64,000 nucleotides of DNA from Defluviibacillus sp043739385. GTDB lineage: Bacteria; Pseudomonadota; Gammaproteobacteria; Burkholderiales; Burkholderiaceae_C. The position numbers were made by a program, and so were the translations under genes. Below, in pieces: positions 6,971-15,861 of this stretch. The notes under the pieces were generated by a model. That model ran no database searches. It had not been told where the DNA came from and was given only the letters and a program-made list of their open reading frames with translations. Positions within the stretch are counted from its first letter, which is position 1; the number at the start of each line of letters is the position of its first letter. The stretch is taken from assembly GCA_043739385.1 (NCBI GenBank), contig JAYUED010000012.1:1-64000 (forward strand). The letters are read 5' to 3'.

Positions 6971-7765
6971 ATGGAACCACACACCCCGACCTTCCCCGCA
7001 ATAATCTTGGCTGCAGGGCGCGGCGAACGTATGCGCCCGCTGACCGACCAAACCCCCAAGCCCTTGCTCATCGTGCGCGGCAAGCCGTTAATGCAATGGG
7101 CGATGGAAGGGTTAGCGCGAGGCGGCTTTACGGATCTGGTGATCAACACCGCATGGTTAGGCGAGAAAATTTCAGACTATTTCGGCTCTATGCCCAATCT
7201 TAATAAGCGTAGTAAGCTATTAAATTCAGAGCAATATTTAGAACAAAATTCAGTCACGATCCATTACTCCCATGAAGGCTTGGACTTTGGCTGCGCACTG
7301 GAAACTGCAGGCGGCATCGCCCGTGCCCGCCCCGTGCTGGGTGAAGCGTTCTGGGTGCTGGCTGGCGATGTATACGCGCCGGACTTTGTGTTCTCAAGCG
7401 TCTCGGTAGACCGCTTTATCGCCAGTGGCAAGCTCGCTCACCTGTGGCTAGTGCCGAACCCAGCGCACAACCTCAAAGGTGATTTTGGGCTGACTGCGGA
7501 CGGCTTGGTAACCAACGGATCTGACCCGGCTGACACGAAGTTCACCTACAGCACCTACGGCCTGTACCGCAGCGCCCTGTTCGCGCCACCTTACTGCGAC
7601 ATCCCCAGCGGCAACCCCGAGGGTCGCCATGCCGCTCTAGCCCCGCTGCTGCGCACCGCCATCGCCCAAGGCCACGTGAGTGCCGAGTTGTACGTCGGCG
7701 CGTGGACGGACGTAGGCACACCAGAGCGGCTGGCCGCACTGAATCTCCCTGAGCAGGATTCCTGA
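6971..7765 (+). CDS. murU: Sugar-1-phosphate nucleotidyltransferase, MurU-like
   Basis: Probable N-acetylmuramate alpha-1-phosphate uridylyltransferase of peptidoglycan recycling. About 264 residues. The nucleotide-binding signature AAGRGERMRPLTDQTPKPLL is at residues 13-32, the metal-site Asp is in VLAGDVYAPDF, and a C-terminal YVGAWTDVGTPERL closes the fold. The ATG at 6971 directly follows a TTG in the same frame and 33 bases separate it from the regulator's stop. An AT-rich segment (about 7198-7255) encodes NLNKRSKLLNSEQYLEQNSV, which looks inserted relative to relatives and differs sharply in base composition from the rest of the gene. The usual partner kinase amgK is not adjacent. Other sugar-nucleotide roles are possible. 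Confidence 0.78.
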   Translation: MEPHTPTFPAIILAAGRGERMRPLTDQTPKPLLIVRGKPLMQWAMEGLARGGFTDLVINTAWLGEKISDYFGSMPNLNKRSKLLNSEQYLEQNSVTIHYSHEGLDFGCALETAGGIARARPVLGEAFWVLAGDVYAPDFVFSSVSVDRFIASGKLAHLWLVPNPAHNLKGDFGLTADGLVTNGSDPADTKFTYSTYGLYRSALFAPPYCDIPSGNPEGRHAALAPLLRTAIAQGHVSAELYVGAWTDVGTPERLAALNLPEQDS

Positions 7766-7838
7766 GCACCCCAGCGGCGCGATAATCCTCGTTTAGAACC
7801 AGAATCAGAATCAGCCTTCCAAGCGAAAGAGAGCAACT

Positions 7839-8432
7839 ATGGCCTCCGTCAATAAAGTCACCATCCTCGGCAACCTGGGCAAAGACCCTGAAATCCGTTA
7901 TCTGCCCAGCGGCGAAGCGGTTGCCAACATCACCGTCGCGACCACCGACAAATACAAAGACAAAGCCACCGGCGAGCCGCGCGAGATCACCGAATGGCAC
8001 CGCATCAGCTTCTTTGGTCGCTTGGCCGAAGTGGTCGGCCAATACCTAAAAAAGGGCAGCCAAGTCTACGTAGAAGGCAGTATCCGCACCCGAAAATGGA
8101 CGGACAAAGACGGCCAGGAGCGCTACAGCACCGAAATTAAAGCCGACACTATGCAAATGCTGGGCAGCCGCCAAGGCATGGGTGGCCCCGATAGCGGACA
8201 AAGTGTCCAACGGCCGCAAGGTGGTGGCCAGAGCAATAGCAACGCAGGTCAAAACGATGGCGGTTATGACGGTGGCTACGACGCCGGTGGTTATGACAAC
8301 GCCCCCCCTGCACCATCTCGCCGCCCTCCTCCATCGCGTCCTGCGCCTGCACCTATGGCTGCAGCGCGCCCTACACCGGCACCCAAGGCCCCATCAGGGT
8401 TTGACGACATGGATGACGATATTCCGTTTTGA
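7839..8432 (+). CDS. ssb: Single-stranded DNA-binding protein
   Basis: Coats single-stranded DNA during replication, repair and recombination. 197 residues: N-terminal OB fold (ASVNKVTILGNLGKDPEIRY onwards, about 1-115), then a long Gly/Gln/Pro-rich disordered linker with repeated GGYD motifs, and the acidic protein-interaction tip DDMDDDIPF at the end. The AAAGAGAG stretch before the ATG is a good ribosome site. The stop codon overlaps the TTG start of the next gene, so the two are probably translationally coupled. Confidence 0.97.
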   Translation: MASVNKVTILGNLGKDPEIRYLPSGEAVANITVATTDKYKDKATGEPREITEWHRISFFGRLAEVVGQYLKKGSQVYVEGSIRTRKWTDKDGQERYSTEIKADTMQMLGSRQGMGGPDSGQSVQRPQGGGQSNSNAGQNDGGYDGGYDAGGYDNAPPAPSRRPPPSRPAPAPMAAARPTPAPKAPSGFDDMDDDIPF

Positions 8433-9781
8433 AGCCCAGCTTGAACGCAAGCTTCCAAGGTCGCGACATAGTCGCGTTAATCGCCATCTTGGTGGGCGTG
8501 GCGCTGAGTACATTGGATACTTCTATCGCCAATACCGCGCTGCCCACCATAGCGACAGATCTAAATGCCCCAGCCGCCACCTCAATCTGGGTCATTAATG
8601 CTTACCAGTTGGCCGTAGTCGCCTCGCTGCTACCGTTTGCTGCGCTCGGAGATTTGGTGGGGCCAAGGCGCATTTTTATCGGTGGGTTGGCCTTCTTCAC
8701 CGCTGCATCCCTACTCTGCACGTTGGCCAACACACTGCCCTTGCTGGCCGCCTCACGCGCGCTGCAAGGCATTGGAGGCGGGGCGCTGATGAGCGTCAAT
8801 ATTGCCCTTATTCGGCAGATTTATCCGCCGGAACGCCTGGGCCGTGGCGTGGGGCTGAATGCGCTGGTGGCTGGCGTTGGTTTCACCCTTGGTCCAGCTG
8901 TCGCCTCACTGGTACTGTCATTCGCCTCTTGGCCCTGGTTGTTCGGAATCAATGTGCCACTTGGAATCCTTGCGCTGGCTTTGGCCTTGCCATCATTGCC
9001 TAAATCCGCCCGGCGCGGCCACGGCTTTGACCCAGTAGCCGCAGGGCTGACCGCCGTGACCTTCGCGGCCCTGATCCTCGCGCTAGGCGCTGCAGCGCAG
9101 CGGGAAACTTTAGTTCTGGTGCTATCACCTTTGGCAGTCACGCTGCTCGCAGGATTTGCGCTGCTGCGACGCCAAGCTGGACACCCGGCACCGATGCTGC
9201 CGATTGACCTGCTACGTCGCCCCATGTTTGCGCTCTCTACTGTCACGGCCATGGCCTCTTTTGCCGCTCAGGGCTTGGCCTTTGTATCGCTGCCGTTTTA
9301 CTTTGAAGAGGTGTTGCACCGCGATCCGATCAGCACTGGATTTTTGATGATGTCATGGGCCCTCGTCGTAGCGCTGGCGGCCCCGATTGCCGGGCGTCTG
9401 TCAGACCGCCACCCTCCGGGATTGCTGGGCGGTGTGGGTTTGTCGATTTTGTGCCTAGGTATGGTGTCGCTGGCGCTGCTGCCAGCAGAGCCAAAAACGA
9501 TAGATATTGTTTTGCGCATGGCTATTTGCGGCGCTGGATTTGGGTTCTTTCAATCGCCAAATTTGCGAGCGCTAATGTCCAGTGCACCTCCCGAGCGCAG
9601 CGGCGGTGCCAGTGGCGTGATCGGCATGGCCCGGCTGTTAGGCCAAACCACCGGCGCGGCCTTGGTGGCGCTCTGCTTCGGATTAGCGGGCGTCCATGGC
9701 GCTACCTGGGCGTTGGCACTGGGGGCTGCGTTTGCCGGTCTGGCATCAGTAGCGAGTTTTGCACGGATGTGGACGAAGTAG
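8429..9781 (+). CDS. MFS transporter, DHA2 (EmrB/QacA) drug:H+ antiporter type
   Basis: Inner-membrane secondary exporter, 450 residues with about 12-14 hydrophobic segments. Typical motifs are LDTSIANTALPTIATDL in helix 1, GDLVGPRRIFIGG as motif A, and the GVGLNALVAGVGFTLGPAVA stretch (motif C-like). The start is a TTG at 8429 that overlaps the ssb TGA (TTGA), inferred from the tight overlap and lack of an ATG before the first helix. Substrate unknown; family members export toxic compounds or metabolites. No regulator gene accompanies it. Confidence 0.88.
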   Translation: MKPSLNASFQGRDIVALIAILVGVALSTLDTSIANTALPTIATDLNAPAATSIWVINAYQLAVVASLLPFAALGDLVGPRRIFIGGLAFFTAASLLCTLANTLPLLAASRALQGIGGGALMSVNIALIRQIYPPERLGRGVGLNALVAGVGFTLGPAVASLVLSFASWPWLFGINVPLGILALALALPSLPKSARRGHGFDPVAAGLTAVTFAALILALGAAAQRETLVLVLSPLAVTLLAGFALLRRQAGHPAPMLPIDLLRRPMFALSTVTAMASFAAQGLAFVSLPFYFEEVLHRDPISTGFLMMSWALVVALAAPIAGRLSDRHPPGLLGGVGLSILCLGMVSLALLPAEPKTIDIVLRMAICGAGFGFFQSPNLRALMSSAPPERSGGASGVIGMARLLGQTTGAALVALCFGLAGVHGATWALALGAAFAGLASVASFARMWTK

Positions 9782-9810
9782 GAGATCGGTTTTTAGGACA
9801 ACGGCTAATT

Positions 9811-9846
9811 TGTCTTTATTGCTTTTATTGCCTTTAGTTCGTTAGA
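9811..9846. repeat. 9-bp tandem repeat over the stop codon of the enolase-superfamily gene
   Basis: Units tgtctttat, tgcttttat, tgcctttag, ttcgttaga run consecutively. The stop codon of the minus-strand gene (9842-9844) is in the last unit, with TTA present in each of the others. Confidence 0.6.
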
Positions 9847-10972
9847 TTCCCACCCGAATGGGCTCCAGCTTCTCCCAATCGGGTAATACGCCTAGGCCCG
9901 GCACCGAGTCCAAGGTAACCTGCCCCTCGGTAACGCGTCCAAGTGGTCCGCACCAGTCGTCACGCAAGGGGTTTGGGTTGCTGTCAATCTCCAGCCAACC
10001 CGTACCACCCACCGCGGCCAGCAAGTGCGCCGAAGCCAGCAAGCCGATACCACCGCCCAAATAATGGGGGCAGTAACGTTTGCCCTGCGCCAACACGGCG
10101 CGGGCCACGGGCAAGCAGCCACTGATGCCACCCCATTTCGCAACATCGGGCTGCACTACGGCCAACGCACCGCAGGTCAGTGCCTGATCAAAGGCTTGGC
10201 GCCCTATCAAATTTTCGCCAGCAGCAAGAGGGATGTCGGTAGCTTGCGCCAGTGTCTGCCATTCCGCCAATAACCGGTCGGCCCTCAGCGGCTCTTCCAA
10301 CCAGCGCAATCCAAACGGAGCCATGACTTCAGCCATAGCCAACGCATCATCGAGCGACCAAGCTTGATTGGCATCGACACACAAAGCAACGTCCGCACCG
10401 ATCAGGGCGCGCACGTTGTGCAGGTTCTGTAAATCACGCTCGGCGCCGAACCCAACCTTAAGTTTGAACCGGCGATGCCCCTCGTCCCATTTGCGCTGAA
10501 CTGTGGCTTCTGGTTGGTCAGGATTGATGCCACTGGCATATACCGCCAATCGGGGGGAAAGCCCGCCCAGGAACCTCCACAACGGCTGACCTGCCCTCCT
10601 GGAAGCCAGGTCCCACACCGCAATATCGATACCCGCAATGGCCTGGGCAAATGGACCTGGCTCGCCGCACTGGATGGCCAGCACGGCGGTGCGATCATTC
10701 AGATACTGAAACAGGGCAGCAGGGTCTGTGCTGTCTTGGCCCATGAGCATCGGCGCCAGTACGTGGTGGATGAGCCGCGCTCGGTACTCTGCGCCCACAG
10801 CTGGAAAGTTGCACCACACCTCGCCGAAGCCTACGGCACCAGAGCGGTCTTGCACACGAACCCATACGGCTGGGCGGTCTACCATGGTGCCAAACGAGGT
10901 CACTACCGGGGTATCAATTGGCTGGCGGTAGACCCGCACCTCGATGCTCACCAGTCGGGTGGACTCAGACAT
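9842..10972 (-). CDS. Mandelate racemase/muconate lactonizing enzyme family protein (enolase superfamily)
   Basis: 376 residues with the two-domain enolase-superfamily layout. Visible catalytic parts are KLK in RFKLKVGFG (second strand), the metal ligands Asp in LCVDANQAW, Glu in RWLEEPL and Glu in AAGENLIG, and Asp in VQPDVAKWGG with His in YCPHYLGGG, the His-Asp dyad of the mandelate racemase/acid-sugar dehydratase group. Most such enzymes dehydrate aldonic or aldaric acids. Last gene of the eight-gene sugar operon, 12 bases after the aldolase. The substrate cannot be read from sequence; a sugar acid made by the operon's dehydrogenase is one possibility. Confidence 0.85.
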   Translation of the reverse strand: MSESTRLVSIEVRVYRQPIDTPVVTSFGTMVDRPAVWVRVQDRSGAVGFGEVWCNFPAVGAEYRARLIHHVLAPMLMGQDSTDPAALFQYLNDRTAVLAIQCGEPGPFAQAIAGIDIAVWDLASRRAGQPLWRFLGGLSPRLAVYASGINPDQPEATVQRKWDEGHRRFKLKVGFGAERDLQNLHNVRALIGADVALCVDANQAWSLDDALAMAEVMAPFGLRWLEEPLRADRLLAEWQTLAQATDIPLAAGENLIGRQAFDQALTCGALAVVQPDVAKWGGISGCLPVARAVLAQGKRYCPHYLGGGIGLLASAHLLAAVGGTGWLEIDSNPNPLRDDWCGPLGRVTEGQVTLDSVPGLGVLPDWEKLEPIRVGI

Positions 10973-10984
10973 CAGCAGGCCCTT

Positions 10985-12031
10985 TCAGGCGTAGGCTAAG
11001 CACATATCACCTTCCGCCTTGATCTGGGCGAACCCACTGTAATCGGCGCGCCAAGCGTTGCCAGCTGTGAGCGTAAGCCCGATGAGCTCTTGCAGTGTGG
11101 CCTGCCCCTGCTGACGTAACGCCACGGCGCAGCGCTCCAAGTCGGGGAAATTCTGCAACGCCTCCCACCACACCGCGCGCCCGGCCAGAAAACCATGAGC
11201 CCCAGCGGCATAGGCGTATTCCATCACCCTTATAAATTGTGCTGAGGTCACGCCAGCAGACAGCATCACCCACGGAATTCCAGCGTTACGGCAAATCGTG
11301 CCCAGTTGGTCGAAACACGCTTGTGCCCGCTGGTGCGAGGCGCTACCGTCACGCGCAGGAAGAGTCGCTCCCGGCAACGGGCTCTCCAGTTTGAACAGGT
11401 CAACGCCATACTTCGGCTGGGCAAATTCGCGCACACTCTCCAGCACCAGTTCGGGCATTTTTTCTGGTGACTCGACGTAATCGAGCGTGTGTCGGGTACT
11501 TTTCGGGAACGGATAAACCAACAGCTCGAACACGAACGGAATATCCCAACGGCGGCATTCATCGCCAATGTTCTTCACATACTGCTTCTGGTGCGCAAGA
11601 ACTTCAGGCTCAGCATCGGGCCGATACCAAGCCAGCACTTTCACACCGTCAGCCCCGGCGAGCTTGATTTTCTCAACACTCCAATCCTTAATCGAATGTG
11701 AGAAACGTCCTTCAGCTGTGTCTTTAAAACGGTGGTCTTCAAGCGTAACGACCAGGCCGGTATGCGCGGGTAAATTTTCTAGGCCAGCGGGAAAGGCGTA
11801 GTTGGGGTCCAGCAGCATGGCGCTGGCCATGGGGCCCAGCGTGTCGATCAGCAAGCGTTTAGCGCTGACCATATCGTCAAACCCCACCTCAGTGGGCGCA
11901 ATATTACGCTTGGCCGCGATGAGATTGGCTATAGGGGGGCGCTGGTCCAGCGCCACCATGGTGAAGTGCCCTTGCTGCGTGGCCATCCGGCGTAAACCAC
12001 GTTGTTTACCGAGTTTCAAATGGGTTGCCAT
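10985..12031 (-). CDS. LacD-like class I aldolase (tagatose-1,6-bisphosphate aldolase superfamily)
   Basis: 348 residues. LDQRPP near residue 28 is the phosphate-region motif of the LacD/YihT group, and GVDLFKLESPLPG contains the likely Schiff-base lysine. WVMLSAGVTSAQFIR and AGAHGFLAGRAVWWE match the last barrel strands. Known relatives cleave tagatose 1,6-bisphosphate (LacD) or sulfofructose 1-phosphate (YihT) to dihydroxyacetone phosphate and an aldehyde. AGGA precedes the ATG. It starts two bases past the PfkB kinase stop codon, which supports a kinase-then-aldolase sequence in one pathway. Confidence 0.83.
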   Translation of the reverse strand: MATHLKLGKQRGLRRMATQQGHFTMVALDQRPPIANLIAAKRNIAPTEVGFDDMVSAKRLLIDTLGPMASAMLLDPNYAFPAGLENLPAHTGLVVTLEDHRFKDTAEGRFSHSIKDWSVEKIKLAGADGVKVLAWYRPDAEPEVLAHQKQYVKNIGDECRRWDIPFVFELLVYPFPKSTRHTLDYVESPEKMPELVLESVREFAQPKYGVDLFKLESPLPGATLPARDGSASHQRAQACFDQLGTICRNAGIPWVMLSAGVTSAQFIRVMEYAYAAGAHGFLAGRAVWWEALQNFPDLERCAVALRQQGQATLQELIGLTLTAGNAWRADYSGFAQIKAEGDMCLAYA

Positions 12032-12033
12032 CT

Positions 12034-12957
12034 CTATTCCTTCAAACTTTGGACCATCAACATCGCGGTAGCGAAATCAGGCACACCCTCGCGCCCTCCC
12101 GGGCGGGTGCACTTGATAGCAGCTACTGCGCAAGAAAACTGGAAGGCACGGCGCACGTCCCAGCGACTACCCAACGCAAACGCGAGGGCACCATGAAAAA
12201 CATCACCGGCTCCAGTGGTGTCGACAACCTGAACTTGAAAAGCTGGCAGGCGATGGGTGCCGCTGGCATCGGCCCAGACAATGCCGTGCTCGCCGAGCGT
12301 GACTGCGGCGCGCTTGCAACCTTTGTCCAGAGCAAACTGCAGACGGTCTTCAACCTGGCTCTGCCCAACCGCATAGCCGGCCAGTCCAGGTTGCGAAAAA
12401 ACAGCCTCGTCTACCCACGGCAGCAGCAAGTCAAACACCGCTGCATCGGCCACGTCGGCATCCAGTACGGTGGGCACACCCTGCGCACGTGCTGCCTTGA
12501 ACAAGGCCAGCGCACCCTCGGGCCAACGTGGGTCGGCAAGCACCGCGTTGGCGTCAGCCACCTCGGCCAGCGGCAACCATGCGGGATCTGTGGGCAGATC
12601 GGCACCTCGGAAGTTGACAATCATGCGTTCACCAGCGGCATCCACCACGATGCCCGACACCGATGAGCGGGCGCCCTCAAAAAGCCGAAAATGACCGATG
12701 TCAACGCCCTGCCCCGCCAATTGGGCAAGCATGGCCTGACCCGCGCTGTCCTGCCCGGCGCGTCCCCAGAAACTGACATTTGCGCCCAGTCGCGCCGCGG
12801 CTACCGCGGCATTTGCGGCCATGCCCCCACCGCCTTCGTGCAAGCCCGTGGCGCGTGTCTTGCCTCCGCCCTTAGGGAGATGGTCTACCTGCCAGCTGAT
12901 GTCCAGGGCCGACAGGCCAAGGCAGATCAAGCGTGGGCAAAGGGGTTGCATGGACAT
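12034..12957 (-). CDS. PfkB/ribokinase-family sugar kinase
   Basis: 307 residues. N-terminal GLSALDISWQVDHLP and GGGGMAANAAVAAARLGA are the PfkB substrate-side motifs; VVDTTGAGDVFHGALAFAL is the signature 2 region with the catalytic Asp and anion hole; CTRPGGREGVP follows. From memory, this last stretch is shared with the YihV sulfofructose kinase branch, so a ketose or sulfo-ketose phosphorylated at C1 is a candidate substrate; 2-keto-3-deoxy acids are the alternative. It lies between the transporter ATPase gene (6 bases) and the aldolase gene (2 bases). Confidence 0.85.
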   Translation of the reverse strand: MSMQPLCPRLICLGLSALDISWQVDHLPKGGGKTRATGLHEGGGGMAANAAVAAARLGANVSFWGRAGQDSAGQAMLAQLAGQGVDIGHFRLFEGARSSVSGIVVDAAGERMIVNFRGADLPTDPAWLPLAEVADANAVLADPRWPEGALALFKAARAQGVPTVLDADVADAAVFDLLLPWVDEAVFSQPGLAGYAVGQSQVEDRLQFALDKGCKRAAVTLGEHGIVWADASGTHRLPAFQVQVVDTTGAGDVFHGALAFALGSRWDVRRAFQFSCAVAAIKCTRPGGREGVPDFATAMLMVQSLKE

Positions 12958-12963
12958 ACAGGC

Positions 12964-14037
12964 CTAACGCAGCACGCTGCCGTCTTTGACTGCAAACAGA
13001 TGGCACTTGTCCATCTCAAAACCAAAGGTGATCGAGTCTCCTGATCGGACGCGCAGATCCGGGGGCACACGGGCCACATAGCGGGTTGTGCCACGGTCGA
13101 AATACACCAGCGTGTCGGAGCCCAGCGGCTCGACCACACTGACGGTGACGGTCAAACCTGGCATCCCACTGGCGACCACCTGCATATGCTCAGAGCGCAC
13201 GCCGAGCACAGCCTGACCGGCGGTACGGCCGACCACCTCAAGGCAATTTGCGGGAAGGGGAAATACCGTGCCGTCGTCCATACGCACCACGCCAGAGTCG
13301 GTCTCGACGTTGAAGAAATTCATAGTAGGCGAGCCTATGAAGCTGGCTACAAACTGATTTGCTGGCGACTTGTATACAACTTCGGGGGTATCAAACTGCT
13401 GCACGATGCCATCCTTGAGCACGACGATACGGTCCGCCATGGTCATCGCTTCAATCTGGTCATGGGTCACGAAGATCATGGTGGTCTTCAGTTGCTGGGC
13501 CAGCGCCTTGATCTCGGTGCGTACCTCACCGCGGAGTTTGGCATCCAGATTGGACAGCGGCTCGTCAAACAAAAACACCTTGGGATTGCGCACCATCGCG
13601 CGGCCCATCGCCACGCGTTGGCGCTGTCCGCCCGACAAAGCTTTTGGTTTGCGGTCCAAGAAGTCCACGATGCGCAACATGCCCGCTGCACGGTCTACAC
13701 GACGCTTGATCTCGTCCTTGGGTGTCTGGCGCATTTCCAGGCCAAAACCCATGTTGTCGCGTACCGTCATGTGCGGGTAGAGCGCGTAGTCCTGGAACAC
13801 CATAGCGATGTCGCGTTGTGCGGGTGGTATGTCATTAACCCGAATGTCGCCAATGAACAGGTCGCCCGCATCAATCGGCTCAAGTCCGGCAATGATACGC
13901 AACAGGGTCGATTTGCCGCAGCCCGAAGGCCCGACAAACACCACAAACTCTTGGTCACGGATTTCCAGGTCGATAGACGGCACCACGGTCACAGCACCGT
14001 AGCGTTTGACCAATCCCTTAAGTTGAATCGAAGCCAT
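12964..14037 (-). CDS. Carbohydrate ABC transporter ATP-binding protein (MalK/UgpC/MsmK type)
   Basis: 357 residues. Walker A GPSGCGKST, Q-loop VFQDYALYPHMTVRDN, signature ALSGGQRQRVAMGRA, Walker B VFLFDEPLSNLDAKLR and switch His FVTHDQIEAM are all present. A C-terminal OB (TOBE) domain follows (about 235-357), as in MalK-type ATPases that serve sugar importers. The ATG at 14037 (MASIQLKGLVKRYG) is preceded by GGATCG; an in-frame upstream extension would run into the dehydrogenase gene and is rejected. Powers the two permeases encoded upstream in the operon. Confidence 0.93.
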   Translation of the reverse strand: MASIQLKGLVKRYGAVTVVPSIDLEIRDQEFVVFVGPSGCGKSTLLRIIAGLEPIDAGDLFIGDIRVNDIPPAQRDIAMVFQDYALYPHMTVRDNMGFGLEMRQTPKDEIKRRVDRAAGMLRIVDFLDRKPKALSGGQRQRVAMGRAMVRNPKVFLFDEPLSNLDAKLRGEVRTEIKALAQQLKTTMIFVTHDQIEAMTMADRIVVLKDGIVQQFDTPEVVYKSPANQFVASFIGSPTMNFFNVETDSGVVRMDDGTVFPLPANCLEVVGRTAGQAVLGVRSEHMQVVASGMPGLTVTVSVVEPLGSDTLVYFDRGTTRYVARVPPDLRVRSGDSITFGFEMDKCHLFAVKDGSVLR

Positions 14038-14047
14038 GCAGCGATCC

Positions 14048-15022
14048 TTAAGCAAATGCCAGCAACGGCTTGACAAGTTCGCCAGCAACGAATCGGCCAA
14101 ACATCTCGGGTAAGGCTTGTAAACCGAAGGTCGCATCAACCAACTGACGGTACCGGGCATGCTCCTTGCGCAGCAGTTCAATGTTGAGCGGGTAATCGGA
14201 CTTCGGAAAATAGAAGGTGCGAACCATGTAGAAATCCTTGCGCCGAATTGCCTTGTTCTCTTGCACTGGCCAGGGCTTCTCGCTCTCGCCGATGAGAATT
14301 AGAACGCCCCTAGGCAACACGATTTCCATACCTAGGCTGCGCGCCGCGTGAGCGCCGCTGCATTCAACGATCAGTTTGAAGCGCTGACTGTCGTCTCCAA
14401 CCGGATGGCGTTTGGCGCCAAACTTCTCCGCCAGTTGTAGCCGCTCCTCCTTCAGATCCGACACGAATATGTTTTTGTAGCCAAAGTTTTGTAGCGCAAT
14501 CAATGCGCCCATGCCTACTGGCCCAGCACCCGTGACCAGCACTGGCGAGGTGGTGTCCGGGGGCACCAGAGGCATCACGAAACGGATGCCGTGGGCGGCG
14601 GTGCCAATGGTGTCCAGCAGCAGTGGCGCGAGGTCATCATCGATATCGTCCGGTACCGGCAGCAGGCACTGCTCAGGTACGGTCAGGTACTCGGCATAAC
14701 CGCCTGGCCGATTCCAACCGACCAGCACGGAAATGGTCAGACACATCTGGGTGTCCCCGGCGAGGCAACACTCGCAGTGACCACAATGCACCGGGATATA
14801 AACCAAACAGCGCTTGCCGTCTAACGCATGACCGGGTTGCTGCACAACGCCGAAGATCTCGTGGCCTGGCGTGGTCTGCGTACCGCTGTACCAAACCTTG
14901 GTGTCTGAGCCACACAGCGCGGTGCGGCGTACCCGCAGCAGCACCTCGCCTTCGCCTGGCACTGGCATGGGCGCCTGGCCGATAGTGATGTTTTGATTAC
15001 CGTGAAAAACTGCTGTTTGCAT
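14048..15022 (-). CDS. Zinc-dependent medium-chain dehydrogenase (alcohol/polyol type)
   Basis: 324 residues of the MDR superfamily. Catalytic zinc ligands are Cys in RTALCGSDTK and the His-Glu in TPGHEIFG; the structural zinc cluster is CGHCECCLAGDTQMC; the Rossmann glycine motif is VTGAGPVGMGALIAL. Relatives oxidise polyols (sorbitol, galactitol) or threonine. AAGGAG precedes the ATG. Its place between the permease and ATPase genes suggests that it oxidises the imported compound, probably a polyol or sugar derivative to a ketose, before the kinase acts. This order is inference. Confidence 0.87.
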   Translation of the reverse strand: MQTAVFHGNQNITIGQAPMPVPGEGEVLLRVRRTALCGSDTKVWYSGTQTTPGHEIFGVVQQPGHALDGKRCLVYIPVHCGHCECCLAGDTQMCLTISVLVGWNRPGGYAEYLTVPEQCLLPVPDDIDDDLAPLLLDTIGTAAHGIRFVMPLVPPDTTSPVLVTGAGPVGMGALIALQNFGYKNIFVSDLKEERLQLAEKFGAKRHPVGDDSQRFKLIVECSGAHAARSLGMEIVLPRGVLILIGESEKPWPVQENKAIRRKDFYMVRTFYFPKSDYPLNIELLRKEHARYRQLVDATFGLQALPEMFGRFVAGELVKPLLAFA

Positions 15023-15039
15023 CGCTTACTCCTTGAGTC

Positions 15040-15852
15040 TCAACCCTTAACCGCACCCATCGCCAGACCAGACACCAGCCGACGTTGAACCAAAAAAGCC
15101 ATGAACAGAGGTGGCAGCGCGATCAACGTGGCCGCTGCCATCAACGCCCCCCAGTTAGCCGCACCTTCACCGATGAAATTGAAAGACGCAGCGATCAGCG
15201 TCTTGGTGTCGCCGTTTGACAAGACCAAAGCGAATAAAAAGTAGTTCCATGAGAAAACGAAGGACAAGATCGAGGCCACGATAAGGCCCGGCATCACCAA
15301 CGGCAGCGCAATGCGCCACAGAATGCGCGGCACGCTGCAGCCGTCAACCTGCGCACTTTCCAGCACGCTGCGCGGAATATTGTCGAAAGAAGGCATTAGC
15401 ACCCAAATCACGATCGGCATGGTGATCGCTGCATGGGTCAGGATGAGCGCCCAATAAGAACCAATCATCCCAGCCTCACGGAACATCACGTACCAGGGCA
15501 GCAGAAACAAGGTTCCCGGTGCCATGCGCGCCAGTAAGGTCACTGTGGCAGGCCAAGTGATGCGCGACCAAGACACTGCGAACGCTGCGGGCACACCCAA
15601 CAGAATGCCGATCAAGGTCGATCCAACGGTGATCACCGTGCTGTTCCAGGTGTAGTGCAGGAATGGCGTGCTGGTGAACAGGGTACGGTAGTTGTCCAGC
15701 GTAGGGCTGAACAAAATCTTGGGTGGATAAGCGGTCACTTGAGCCGATGGCTTGAAGGAAGACAGCACCATCCAGGCAATAGGCAGCAGGATCAGCAGCG
15801 CCACTATGGCTATTTGCAGCAGATTCAGACGGCGGAGCAGTTTGTCGTTCAT
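15040..15852 (-). CDS. Carbohydrate ABC transporter permease (MalG type)
   Basis: 270 residues, about six membrane helices. The EAA loop that contacts the ATPase is present as ESAQVDGCSVPRILWRIALP. The N-terminus MNDKLLRRLNLLQIAIVALL leads straight into helix 1, as is usual for the shorter of the two permeases. Forms the importer with the adjacent MalF-type permease, the ATPase and the receptor. Confidence 0.93.
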   Translation of the reverse strand: MNDKLLRRLNLLQIAIVALLILLPIAWMVLSSFKPSAQVTAYPPKILFSPTLDNYRTLFTSTPFLHYTWNSTVITVGSTLIGILLGVPAAFAVSWSRITWPATVTLLARMAPGTLFLLPWYVMFREAGMIGSYWALILTHAAITMPIVIWVLMPSFDNIPRSVLESAQVDGCSVPRILWRIALPLVMPGLIVASILSFVFSWNYFLFALVLSNGDTKTLIAASFNFIGEGAANWGALMAAATLIALPPLFMAFLVQRRLVSGLAMGAVKG

Positions 15853-15861
15853 AGCAGCGCC

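Noticed and set aside
12964..14181. Longer ATPase gene starting at 14181
   Set aside because: The extra 48 codons overlap the 3' end of the dehydrogenase gene and have no ABC similarity; ATG 14037 has a ribosome site and the canonical N-terminus.
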